This document shows positions 41,072-49,009 of a stretch of DNA of 54,731 nt, piece after piece. The notes below the pieces were generated by a model that ran no database searches, was not told where the DNA came from, and worked only from the letters and a program-made list of their open reading frames with translations. The position numbers and the translations under genes were made by a program. The DNA comes from Palsa-892 sp035556215. GTDB taxonomy: Bacteria; Pseudomonadota; Alphaproteobacteria; Rhizobiales; Xanthobacteraceae. Every line of letters begins with the position of its first letter. Position 1 is the stretch's first letter. The stretch covers positions 1-54,731 of the forward strand of contig DATMFI010000036.1 of NCBI GenBank assembly GCA_035556215.1, given 5' to 3'.

Positions 41072-42742
41072 ATGCCGTATGCGGTCATTCGCTTCTCGGT
41101 GCTCGCCGTCATGGCGGTGGCGGTGCTCGCGCCGCTGTCGCTCGTCGGCTACCAGAGCTTCCTGAGCGCGCCATTTTTCGATTCGATGGCGCGCTTCACG
41201 CTGGATGCCTATCGCTTCGTTCTTGCCGAATCGGACTTCTGGACCGCCTTCGGCACGACGCTGATCGTCGCGGCGGGCATGACTGCGATCGCGCTGCCGC
41301 TCGGCGCCTTGCTCGCTTTTCTGATGGTGCGGACTGATCTGCCTGGCCGCGCCTGGCTCGAGCCGCTTATTCTCATTCCGCTGTTCGTGTCGGCGGTGGT
41401 GCTGGCCTTCGGCTATGTCGTCGCGCTCGGGCCGGTCGGCATCATCTCGACGCACGTCAAGGCGGTGATCGGCTTTCTGCCGTGGAACATCTATTCGCTG
41501 ACTTCGCTCGTCGTGATCGCGGGGCTCGCGCATGTGCCGCATGTCTATCTTTATACGGCGGCGGCGCTCCGGGGACTTGCGAGCGACATGGAGGAGGCGG
41601 CACGCGTCGCCGGGGCCGGGCCGTGGCGCGTTGCGTTCAATGTCAGCCTGCCGATGGTGATGCCGTCGATGCTGTTCGCAGGCGTGCTCGTGTTCTTCCT
41701 CGGCTTCGAGCTCTTTGGCCTGCCGCTCGTGCTCGGCGATCCGCAGGGATTGCTGGTGCTGACGACGTATCTTTACAAACTGACCAACAAGCTCGGCGTG
41801 CCGTCCTATCAGTTGATGGCGGTGGTCGTCGTCACCATCGTCGCGGTGACGGCGCCGCTCGTCTATATGCAGCGGGCGTTGCTCAAGCAGGCGCAGCGTT
41901 ACGTTTCGGTGCGCGGCAAGGGCCTCAAACAGGCGCCGCTGCCGCTTGGGGCCTGGCGCTACGTGGCGCTCGCCGGAATCCTCCTGTGGTTCGCGATCAC
42001 GGTCATCGTGCCGATTGCCGGCATCACGCTGCGTTCCTTCGTGGTGAGCTGGGGCGAGGGCGTGAAGCTGATGGAGGTGCTGACGCTCGATCATTACCGC
42101 GAGCTGTTCGATTATCCGAACATCATCCGCGGCATCCTGAATACGCTCGGCATCGGCGTGATCGGCGGAGCGATCGCCGTCGTTTGCTACACCGCGATCG
42201 CGCTCTCGATCCATCGCTGGCAGTCGGGCTGGACGCGCGTCGTCGATTATCTCGCGATGGCGCCGCGCGCGATGCCGGGGCTGGTCGCGGGTCTTGCGAT
42301 GCTGTGGGTGTTTTTGTTCTTCAAGCCGCTGTCGCCGCTGAAGGCAACGCTGTTCTCGGTATGGCTCGCCTACACCATCGTCTGGCTCGCCTATGGCATG
42401 CGGCTGATTTCCGGCACGCTGTTGCAGGTCGGGCCGGAGCTTGAAGAATCGGCGCGCACCATCGGCGCAAGCGCGCTCCGCACGCAGCTCGACGTCACCG
42501 TGCCGCTCATTCGCTACGGTTTCATCGCGAGCTGGCTTTTGATCTTCCTGATTTTCGTGCGCGAATATTCGACCGGCGTGTATCTTCTGGGCCCCGGCAC
42601 CGAGGTGATCGGCTCGCTTCTGGTGTCGCTGTGGGGCACCGGCGCGATTGATCTTGTCTCGGCGCTGTCGGTGGTCAATGTCCTGATGATCGCGTTCGGA
42701 CTGGCGGTCGCGTTACGCTTGGGAGTGCGTTTGCATGGCTGA
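41072..42742 (+). CDS. ferric-type ABC permease, two fused halves (AfuB-like)
   Basis: A 556-residue fused permease with about twelve helices. The N-half EAA loop is EAARVAGAGPWRVAFNVSLPMVMPS, the C-half ESARTIGASALRTQLDVTVPLIR. A helix-turn-like FLMVRTDLPGRAW and the repeated AMAPRAMPGLVAGLAMLW follow the AfuB/FbpB pattern. It starts 22 nt after the binding protein and overlaps the ATPase gene by 8 nt. Confidence 0.92.
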   Translation: MPYAVIRFSVLAVMAVAVLAPLSLVGYQSFLSAPFFDSMARFTLDAYRFVLAESDFWTAFGTTLIVAAGMTAIALPLGALLAFLMVRTDLPGRAWLEPLILIPLFVSAVVLAFGYVVALGPVGIISTHVKAVIGFLPWNIYSLTSLVVIAGLAHVPHVYLYTAAALRGLASDMEEAARVAGAGPWRVAFNVSLPMVMPSMLFAGVLVFFLGFELFGLPLVLGDPQGLLVLTTYLYKLTNKLGVPSYQLMAVVVVTIVAVTAPLVYMQRALLKQAQRYVSVRGKGLKQAPLPLGAWRYVALAGILLWFAITVIVPIAGITLRSFVVSWGEGVKLMEVLTLDHYRELFDYPNIIRGILNTLGIGVIGGAIAVVCYTAIALSIHRWQSGWTRVVDYLAMAPRAMPGLVAGLAMLWVFLFFKPLSPLKATLFSVWLAYTIVWLAYGMRLISGTLLQVGPELEESARTIGASALRTQLDVTVPLIRYGFIASWLLIFLIFVREYSTGVYLLGPGTEVIGSLLVSLWGTGAIDLVSALSVVNVLMIAFGLAVALRLGVRLHG

Positions 42743-43787
42743 TTTGACGGTCGAGAAACTCGGCGTTCGCCTCGGCGACAATGAAATCCTGCGCGGTGTT
42801 TCAATGACCGTGCCGCGCGGCAAGGTCGTTGCGTTTCTCGGCCCGTCGGGGAGCGGCAAGACAACATTGTTGCGCGCCGTTGCCGGCCTCGAGAAGCCGC
42901 ATAGCGGCGCGATCAAAATCGGCGACCGCGCGCTGTACGATGCCGCGCGCGGCATCGATCTGCCCGCCGAGGAACGCGGCCTCGGCCTCGTCTTCCAATC
43001 CTATGCGCTATGGCCGCATCGCACGGTGTTCGACAATGTCGCCTATGGCCTGAAGCTGCGCGGCGTCACGGGCGGCGAGCGCAAGAAGCGCGTCGAGGCG
43101 GCGCTGGCGCAGATCGGGCTTTCGCATCTTGCCGCGCGCTATCCGCATCAGCTTTCGGGCGGCCAGCAGCAGCGCGTCGCGCTGGCGCGGGCGCTGGTTT
43201 ACGAGCCGCCGGTGATTTTGCTCGATGAGCCGCTCTCCAATCTGGATGCGAAATTGCGCGAGGAAGCGCGCGCCTGGCTGCGGCAACTGATTGTTTCACT
43301 TAATCTTTCGGCGCTTTGCGTCACCCACGATCAGATCGAGGCGATGGCGATTGCCGACAGGATCGTGCTGCTGAATGGCGGCGTGGTCGAACAGGAGGGC
43401 ACGCCAACCGAGCTTTACAGCGCGCCGCGCACGCTATTTGCGGCCGAATTCATGGGCAGCAACAATCGTCTTGCCGGCGCAAGCGCGGGCGCGGGCCAGT
43501 TGAGAATTGGCGATGCGGTTCTCGAAGGCGCCGCGCGCGGCGAGATCGCGCCGGGAGCGGCGGCGATCGGTGTTATTCGTCTCGAGCGGGTGCGCGTCGC
43601 GGATGCCGCCGGCCCGAACCGCATCAAGATGGAGCTGAAGACCCAGATGTATCTCGGCGAGCGCTTCGAGCTTGTCTTCGCGCTCGATAAAATGCTGGTG
43701 CGCGCCTATGCCGAACGTGAGATTTCGCCCGGCGCGCATTACGTCGAATTTCCGAAAGAGGCGCTGTGGATTTTTCCGCAGGGCTGA
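42735..43787 (+). CDS. ferric-type ABC ATPase (AfuC/FbpC-like)
   Basis: A 350-residue ATPase. GPSGSGKTT (Walker A, about 36-44), VFQSYALWPHRTVFDNVAYGL, LSGGQQQRVALARAL, LLDEPLSNLDAKLRE and CVTHDQIEAM are all intact. A TOBE-like domain ends it (about 240-350). It powers the AfuAB-type transporter encoded just before. Confidence 0.93.
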   Translation: MADLTVEKLGVRLGDNEILRGVSMTVPRGKVVAFLGPSGSGKTTLLRAVAGLEKPHSGAIKIGDRALYDAARGIDLPAEERGLGLVFQSYALWPHRTVFDNVAYGLKLRGVTGGERKKRVEAALAQIGLSHLAARYPHQLSGGQQQRVALARALVYEPPVILLDEPLSNLDAKLREEARAWLRQLIVSLNLSALCVTHDQIEAMAIADRIVLLNGGVVEQEGTPTELYSAPRTLFAAEFMGSNNRLAGASAGAGQLRIGDAVLEGAARGEIAPGAAAIGVIRLERVRVADAAGPNRIKMELKTQMYLGERFELVFALDKMLVRAYAEREISPGAHYVEFPKEALWIFPQG

Positions 43788-43809
43788 GCGGATCGCCAAT
43801 CGTTTTCGC

Positions 43810-44097
43810 TCAGCGGTGAGGGCAGCCCGGCCAGCAGCAGGGGCGGCGGTCGCCGCCGATCAGTTGCGAGCGCGTTCTTTCGATGCGGCGGCTTCGCGTC
43901 TCCGGCTTCTTGGCGGATTCGATCCAGCAGATCCATTCGTTGCGCGCGATCGGCGAGATGTCGTTCCAGGCCTTGAGCGCCGCGCGATCGGGGACGATGG
44001 CCGCCCGCAGATCGGCGGGCGCTTTATGCACGATGCCGCCGGCGATATTTTTTCCGGCGGTCTTTTTTCCGGTCTGACGGGCGGGTTTGGCGGGCAT
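43810..44097 (-). CDS. YdeI/OmpD-associated family protein (short)
   Basis: A 95-residue protein with a Lys/Ala-rich N-terminus (MPAKPARQTGKKTAGK) and the C-terminal part of the YdeI family: APADLRAAIVPDRAALKAWNDISPIARNEWICWIESAKKPETRSRRIERT. Two more Cys lie in the tail (CCWPGC). It lacks the longer upstream domain of full-length YdeI and may be a stand-alone C-terminal module. It ends the row of minus-strand genes that begins at 48762; a link to the exporter is not indicated. Function unknown. Confidence 0.75.
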   Translation of the reverse strand: MPAKPARQTGKKTAGKNIAGGIVHKAPADLRAAIVPDRAALKAWNDISPIARNEWICWIESAKKPETRSRRIERTRSQLIGGDRRPCCWPGCPHR

Positions 44098-44123
44098 CCG
44101 GTTTGTCCTTGCGCCGGGGCGCC

Positions 44124-44852
44124 TCAATTTTTGCGCTGGCGTGCGCCTTTGCGTTCCATCTGGGCGGCGGGGTCTTCGTGCTTCAATACGCCGTCCTCAA
44201 TGTAAATGATTCTGTCGGCGAAGGGGATGACGCGCGAATCGTGACTGACGGCCAGCACGGCGCTGTTCTGATCCTCGGCAAGCTCGCTCAGGATATTCAT
44301 GACGGCGCGTCCGTTGCTGGTGTCGAGCGCGGCGGTCGGCTCGTCGGCGAGAATGACCGAGGGATTGGCAACGATGGCGCGGGCGATGGCGACGCGCTGC
44401 TGCTCGCCGCCGCTCATCTCGCGCGGGAAGGCCTTGCTTTTGCGCGAGAGCCCGACTTTCTCGAGAAGCTTGTGCGATTTGTTCGCGGCCTCGCTGCCGT
44501 TCTGGCCGCGAATGTCGAGCGCGAGCTGAATGTTCTCGGCGGCGGTCAGCGTCGGAAAGAGATGATAGGACTGAAAGATGAAGCCGATATGCGAGCGGCG
44601 AATTTCCGCGAGCCGCTCGGGCCCGGCCTTTTCGACCGGATTGCCGCAGATGGCGAGCGTTCCCTTGCCGGGGGTCAGCATGCAGCCAAGGATAGAGAGC
44701 AGCGTCGTCTTGCCGCTGCCGGAAGGGCCCATCAGCAGCGTGAGTTCGCCGCCCTTGAGCGTGAGATTGGCGGAAGCGACGGCGCGAACCTGAACGTGGC
44801 CCTCGCCGAACGTCTTTGAAATATTCCGGGCTTCGAGCAGCGCTTTGCTCAT
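44124..44852 (-). CDS. MacB/DevA-type ABC exporter ATPase
   Basis: A 242-residue ATPase of the LolD/MacB/DevA class. GPSGSGKTTLLSILGCML (Walker A, about 42-59), FIFQSYHLFPTLTAAENIQLAL, MSGGEQQRVAIARAIV, ILADEPTAALD and SHDSR are clear. The ADEPTAALD Walker B is a class marker. It overlaps the permease gene by four bases. This class works with a permease that has a large periplasmic domain and usually an adaptor; here none is seen. Confidence 0.92.
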   Translation of the reverse strand: MSKALLEARNISKTFGEGHVQVRAVASANLTLKGGELTLLMGPSGSGKTTLLSILGCMLTPGKGTLAICGNPVEKAGPERLAEIRRSHIGFIFQSYHLFPTLTAAENIQLALDIRGQNGSEAANKSHKLLEKVGLSRKSKAFPREMSGGEQQRVAIARAIVANPSVILADEPTAALDTSNGRAVMNILSELAEDQNSAVLAVSHDSRVIPFADRIIYIEDGVLKHEDPAAQMERKGARQRKN

Positions 44853-45985
44853 CGCGTCAGCACCGTGACCGGATCGATGCGGACGACGCGGGCGATCGCG
44901 ACGATCGCCGACACGAGGCACATCAGAAGAATGATGACGACAAGCCCGCCGGCCTGCAGCGGCGTGATGATGATGGGAAGAGCGCTCTTTGCCGTCAAAT
45001 GGACGACGACCGCGCCGATCGCGCCGGCAAGGCAAAGGCCGATCACGGCGTTGAGCAGGGCCTGATAGCGGATGATGCGGAAGATATAACGGTTCGAGCA
45101 GCCGATGGCGCGCAGCGCCGCGAATTCCGGCAGGTGCTCGCGAGTGTTGGAGTAGAGCGTCTGCGCGAGGATCGCCGTGCCGACGATGACGCCGAGCAGG
45201 ACGCCGGCAAAGAGCGCGGCGCCCGCGCCGGTGCTGAACAGCCAGAAGGTGCGGCTGCGCTGGCGAAATTCCTGCGGCGTGAGCACCTCGACATTCGCCA
45301 CCTTCGAGCGGATGGCGTCGCGGACGCGGTTGATATCGCTGCCGGGTTTCACGCGCACAAGCAGCTGGCTGATCTTGCCCGGCGGAAGATCGAGATAGCT
45401 CCGCGCCGCATCGAGATCGGAGAAAACGTAGGGCATCGTCGTGAAGGAGCGAATGCCGTCGGTGACGACGGCGACCTTCACCTTGTGCCGGTTGATTTCG
45501 GCGGTCGACCCCGTGCCGGAAACGCCGAGTCGGCCGTAATAGGAGCGATCGACGGCGACGGTGTCGGGCGCGCCGAGGTCTTCGGCTTTTCCTTCCACCA
45601 CGTTCCAGGGCTGGAGTCCGCGAAGTTTCGGGTCGGAACCGATGATGAATACGGGCGTGCGCTCGCCGCTCGCCGGAAGGTGCCAATCGGAAAAGCCGAT
45701 GACGAGCGGGACGGCTTCGGCGACGCCATCGACCGCGAGCACTTTATCTTTGATGTCTCCGTCGAGCTGGGAAATATCTTCCATCGAGTTGATGCCGCGC
45801 GAGAGGATCCAGAGATCCGTCGAGGCGTGGTCGATCATCATCGTCACCATGCGCCCGAAGCCCGAATAGAGCCCCATCTGGACGAGGACGAGGACGACGG
45901 AAAACACGATACCGATGAGCGTCGCGATGAAACGCAGACGGTCATGAAAAAGATTACGCAACGCGAGTGTCAGGCTCAGCGGCAT
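44849..45985 (-). CDS. MacB/DevC-type ABC permease
   Basis: A 378-residue permease with one N-terminal helix (about 22-44), a periplasmic domain of some 200 residues (45-245; TDLWILSRGINSMEDISQLDGDI), and three C-terminal helices (about 250-375) of the FtsX fold. The segment LPEFAALRAIGCSNRYIFRIIRYQALL is the ATPase-contacting loop. It resembles heterocyst glycolipid exporter DevC. The start at 45985 (MPLSLTLALRNLFHD) is the conventional N-terminus; an ATG 39 nt upstream is possible. No membrane-fusion (DevB) or TolC-like gene adjoins. 51 nt separate it from a GT9 gene on the same strand. Confidence 0.88.
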   Translation of the reverse strand: MPLSLTLALRNLFHDRLRFIATLIGIVFSVVLVLVQMGLYSGFGRMVTMMIDHASTDLWILSRGINSMEDISQLDGDIKDKVLAVDGVAEAVPLVIGFSDWHLPASGERTPVFIIGSDPKLRGLQPWNVVEGKAEDLGAPDTVAVDRSYYGRLGVSGTGSTAEINRHKVKVAVVTDGIRSFTTMPYVFSDLDAARSYLDLPPGKISQLLVRVKPGSDINRVRDAIRSKVANVEVLTPQEFRQRSRTFWLFSTGAGAALFAGVLLGVIVGTAILAQTLYSNTREHLPEFAALRAIGCSNRYIFRIIRYQALLNAVIGLCLAGAIGAVVVHLTAKSALPIIITPLQAGGLVVIILLMCLVSAIVAIARVVRIDPVTVLTR

Positions 45986-46036
45986 CGATGAAACGCTTCC
46001 ACTTTCCGCCAGCCGTCGCCCCAACGGTACCCGGGG

Positions 46037-47263
46037 TCACAACGCCGGAGGCTGATGCAAGGTTCCGCCGGGTAGTTGGGCGTCCGCGAGACCGCCATTT
46101 GCGGTGCCTGCCTTGTTCCGGGAGAGCTCCAAGGCCGTATCCACGACATATTCGGGACTGATTGCCGTGAGGCAGCGGCGCTCGTTGCGGCAGTCCGCCT
46201 TCTTCGCCAGATAGCATGGCGAGCATTCGATGTCGGCCCTCAGTGCGATGGCATTTCTCCCGCGCGGCTGCCATGTCTCGATATTGACTGCGCCGGAAAA
46301 GACGATGACGGCTGGAACATCGAGCGCGGCCGCAAGATGGCCCGGCCCCGAATCGTTGCCGATGAACAGGCGGGCGTGGCGCAATACATCCGGCAACTGC
46401 TCGAGCGGAAGCTTGCCCGAGAGATCGCGGACGCGTTCGGATCCGATCTGCCTGGCGATCGCATCGCAATCGGCTTGCGATGTCCGGTCGCCGACGAGCA
46501 CGATGGAAAGCCCGTTGCCGATCAGGCGGCGCCCGGCGGCGGCGAAGCTCTCATTCGGCCATTGCTTGATCTCGGCCCCGGCGGCCGGGGCGAGGACGGC
46601 GTAAGCGGTGTCCTTGAAAGGCACGCAGGTATCATCCGCTGCGATGGTGTGGATCGGATGGCGCGTATGCCCGAAGGCTTCGATCACGGTTCGTGCCAGC
46701 AATAGCAGGCGCGTTTCGTCATGCAGGTTCTTCGGGTCGCTGGGGATCCTTTGCTCAGGAACGTTCTCGATCCGCACGCTGACATCGAGCTTGCGATCGA
46801 TGTTCTTTGTGAAAAAGCCGCAGACGAACCGGGCCTCGACGTGATCGAGCAAAAAACGCGTCTCATCGCCGAAACGAAGGTCGATCGCAATATCGAACGC
46901 AGGAAGGCGCAGGTCGCGAAACCGCTGCAGGAGAACGCCGTTCGGCGGGCGCTGTATATGCGAGCGGTCTTCGAAAAAGCGGCAAGCGACGATGTTGTCG
47001 GCTATCTCCAGTTTTGCCGCGAACGATGCGTTGGCAGGGCTGCAAACCAGCGTGATGCCGGCGCCGGGCCAGGCGTTTCTGATCTCGCGGAACGCCCGCA
47101 TGCCGAGCAGCATGTCTCCGATATGATCGAGTTTCAGAATCAGGATGCGCGGCGGCCGGCCCGGGGGAAGATCGAGGTAAGATTTGTAGAGGCGGACGCC
47201 TCTGGCTTCACGCGCGGCATTTTCGGGCCTTTGCATGATGCGGCTGAAGATGCGGCGGAACAT
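46037..47263 (-). CDS. glycosyltransferase family 9 (heptosyltransferase-like)
   Basis: A 408-residue cytoplasmic enzyme of GT9. It has RILILKLDHIGDMLLGMRAFREI (about 39-61) at the first Rossmann fold and the donor-binding FIGNDSGPGHLAAALDVPAVIVFS. The catalytic acidic residue in GDM is present. A Cys-rich patch (CSPCYLAKKADCRNERRC) near the C-terminus is a frequent GT9 feature. Acceptor and donor are unknown; members add ADP-heptose or other sugars to lipid A-core or surface glycans. It is the third of three glycan genes in a row. Confidence 0.88.
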   Translation of the reverse strand: MFRRIFSRIMQRPENAAREARGVRLYKSYLDLPPGRPPRILILKLDHIGDMLLGMRAFREIRNAWPGAGITLVCSPANASFAAKLEIADNIVACRFFEDRSHIQRPPNGVLLQRFRDLRLPAFDIAIDLRFGDETRFLLDHVEARFVCGFFTKNIDRKLDVSVRIENVPEQRIPSDPKNLHDETRLLLLARTVIEAFGHTRHPIHTIAADDTCVPFKDTAYAVLAPAAGAEIKQWPNESFAAAGRRLIGNGLSIVLVGDRTSQADCDAIARQIGSERVRDLSGKLPLEQLPDVLRHARLFIGNDSGPGHLAAALDVPAVIVFSGAVNIETWQPRGRNAIALRADIECSPCYLAKKADCRNERRCLTAISPEYVVDTALELSRNKAGTANGGLADAQLPGGTLHQPPAL

Positions 47264-47291
47264 CGGTTTCTCTATAAATAAAAAATGCCGG

Positions 47292-47894
47292 TCATCGCAT
47301 TTTTCGCAGGAAGGGTGTTTCTTTCATCATCTGTTTGATCAGCTGTTTTTCCGCTTGCCAGGGGTGATGCTCCCATCCCTGATGGGAGAAGCCGAAGAGA
47401 TCGATCGCATGATCGGGAAATCGTTTCAACGCATGCGCGATCACGAGGATCCCGGTGCTCGGCATGAACGGCTTCCTGGCGCCGAGTTCGACGAGGCGCC
47501 TTTCGGTCTCGCGGCCAATCTCGGCGGAAAGCACTTCAATCGGCTTGCTGGCGAAGCGGCTGGTAAAGAACGCTTCGGTATGATCGCCATCGGCGATCTC
47601 ACAGTCCTTCAAAATCTCCGGAGCACGAACGAGCCAGATCGATCGCGCCGCATCGAAGACCTCGCGCCGGATGTACGCATCGTTGTGAAGTGTTCGCAGC
47701 GCCGGCTGGCCCGAGTTCGTCAAGGCCAGGATATTGATCTTTCGGCCGTGGCGGGGATAGCTCCGGGACTGATTGCACCGGATGACGACATCATACCGGT
47801 CGATGGTTTTTCCGGACGCCCAAACGTAGCCGTTGCCGACAATGGCAACGCGCTTGTCCGGCCGCCGAGGAAATAGTCCGGAAATCCAGCGCAT
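47292..47894 (-). CDS. GT29-like (sialyltransferase-fold) glycosyltransferase, compact
   Basis: A 200-residue protein that carries the sialylmotif pattern of GT29 in small form: KRVAIVGNGYVWASGKTIDRYDVVIRCN (motif L, about 14-41), MPSTGILVIAHAL (motif S, about 144-156), and IDLFGFSHQGWEHHPWQAEK with the H-x4-E of motif VS (H177, E182). Eukaryotic and some bacterial GT29 enzymes transfer CMP-sialic acid, but bacterial homologues may use other sugars. It has no signal or membrane anchor. Assignment is from motif recall, not a search. The neighbouring GT9 and GT9-like genes support a glycan role. Confidence 0.72.
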   Translation of the reverse strand: MRWISGLFPRRPDKRVAIVGNGYVWASGKTIDRYDVVIRCNQSRSYPRHGRKINILALTNSGQPALRTLHNDAYIRREVFDAARSIWLVRAPEILKDCEIADGDHTEAFFTSRFASKPIEVLSAEIGRETERRLVELGARKPFMPSTGILVIAHALKRFPDHAIDLFGFSHQGWEHHPWQAEKQLIKQMMKETPFLRKMR

Positions 47895-47949
47895 GCAGGA
47901 AAGACCTGGTAACGGTTTTCAGAATTGTACCGGTTGAATACCGGCAAGT

Positions 47950-48762
47950 TTATACGCGTGACTGGCCGGGAGAAGAGGCGAGAAGCGAGGAAGCGTGACC
48001 GGCGACTTCTTCAGGTGAAATGGTCTGCCAGGTTTGTTCGCAATGCTTGCAGGGAACGAGCATTCTGCAGGGTTCCCCGCGCGTGATATTGATATGGAAG
48101 GGATATCCTGTTGTCGAAGGGCTGATAACTCCGCCGAACAACACGACCGCGCGCCTTCCCAGGGCGGCCGCAGCGTGATGAAGCCCGCCTTCGGGCAGGA
48201 TGGACAGCGCCGCCCGTTGCAGCACGGCTGCGCCCAGTCTGAACGACTCGGTCGGGATGAAATAAACGCCATCCAGAACCTCTGTCCCTTTTGCGCCGAC
48301 CTGCACGGCCGGCAGCTTCACAAGGCGGACAAGTTCCTGCCACCGGCTTCGGCCCCATTGCTTGTTGGGGTTCGAGTCCCATCGGACGGTCGCCGACGCC
48401 TTCGCGATATTCGGCTCGATCAGGACGAAGGGCCCGAAACCGCGGCAGGCCTTCTCGGCGAATTCGATTTCGCTCTCGTCGAAAACGATCCGGCCGATAT
48501 GATCCTGTGCTCGCCAGCCGGTATGGGTCGCGCGGATGCCGTCCCAATTCGTGTAGTCGAGATAGGGCCGGGCCCCGACGCCGTTTCTGAGAACGGCGTA
48601 GTCTATCACTCTCTCCCGCGGATGGAGAATCTCGGGGATATTTCGCCACAGATCATCCCACCGGCGTTTGCCGCGGGCATCGACGATCCGGACCCGCTTT
48701 CCGGTTTCTCGCGCCAGAGAGAGCGCCTGACCGCAGGCCATGATTTCGTCGCCGTATGACAT
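47950..48762 (-). CDS. GT9-like glycan enzyme
   Basis: A 270-residue protein. MSYGDEIMACGQALSLARETGKRVRIVDARGK resembles a shortened GT9 N-lobe (first helix after a GDEIMA motif); the C-lobe has VRWDSNPNKQWGRSRWQELVRLV, ILPEGGLHHAAAALGRRAVVLFGGVIS, equivalent to the GPGHLAAALG donor loop, and a CKHCE pair near the end. The glycine-rich motif NDSGPGH is altered to LPEGGLHH, as in some ADP-heptose transferase relatives. Function is inferred from fold only. It is the first gene of the minus-strand glycan array and starts 29 bases from tRNA-Arg. Confidence 0.75.
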   Translation of the reverse strand: MSYGDEIMACGQALSLARETGKRVRIVDARGKRRWDDLWRNIPEILHPRERVIDYAVLRNGVGARPYLDYTNWDGIRATHTGWRAQDHIGRIVFDESEIEFAEKACRGFGPFVLIEPNIAKASATVRWDSNPNKQWGRSRWQELVRLVKLPAVQVGAKGTEVLDGVYFIPTESFRLGAAVLQRAALSILPEGGLHHAAAALGRRAVVLFGGVISPSTTGYPFHINITRGEPCRMLVPCKHCEQTWQTISPEEVAGHASSLLASSPGQSRV

Positions 48763-48790
48763 GCGTTTTTGGATACAGGGTTGGAAATCT

Positions 48791-48867
<77 letters not shown>

Positions 48868-48940
48868 GTGCGGGTTCTTTAGCACAGGCGATGGCGGCTT
48901 GAGAATCTTCGAGATTCCGGCAGTGGCGAGGTTCGGCGTA

Positions 48941-48970
48941 AACAACAAAGGCGCAGCTTTTGGCTGCGCC
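48941..48970 (-). terminator. intrinsic terminator of nirK
   Basis: A perfect 8-bp stem GGCGCAGC-TTTTG-GCTGCGCC is followed on the minus strand by CTTTGTTGTTT. It stands 39 bases downstream of the nirK stop. Confidence 0.85.
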
Positions 48971-49009
48971 CTCGTGCCGTTCAGTGTCGCGTAATTTCGG
49001 TGTTTCGGT

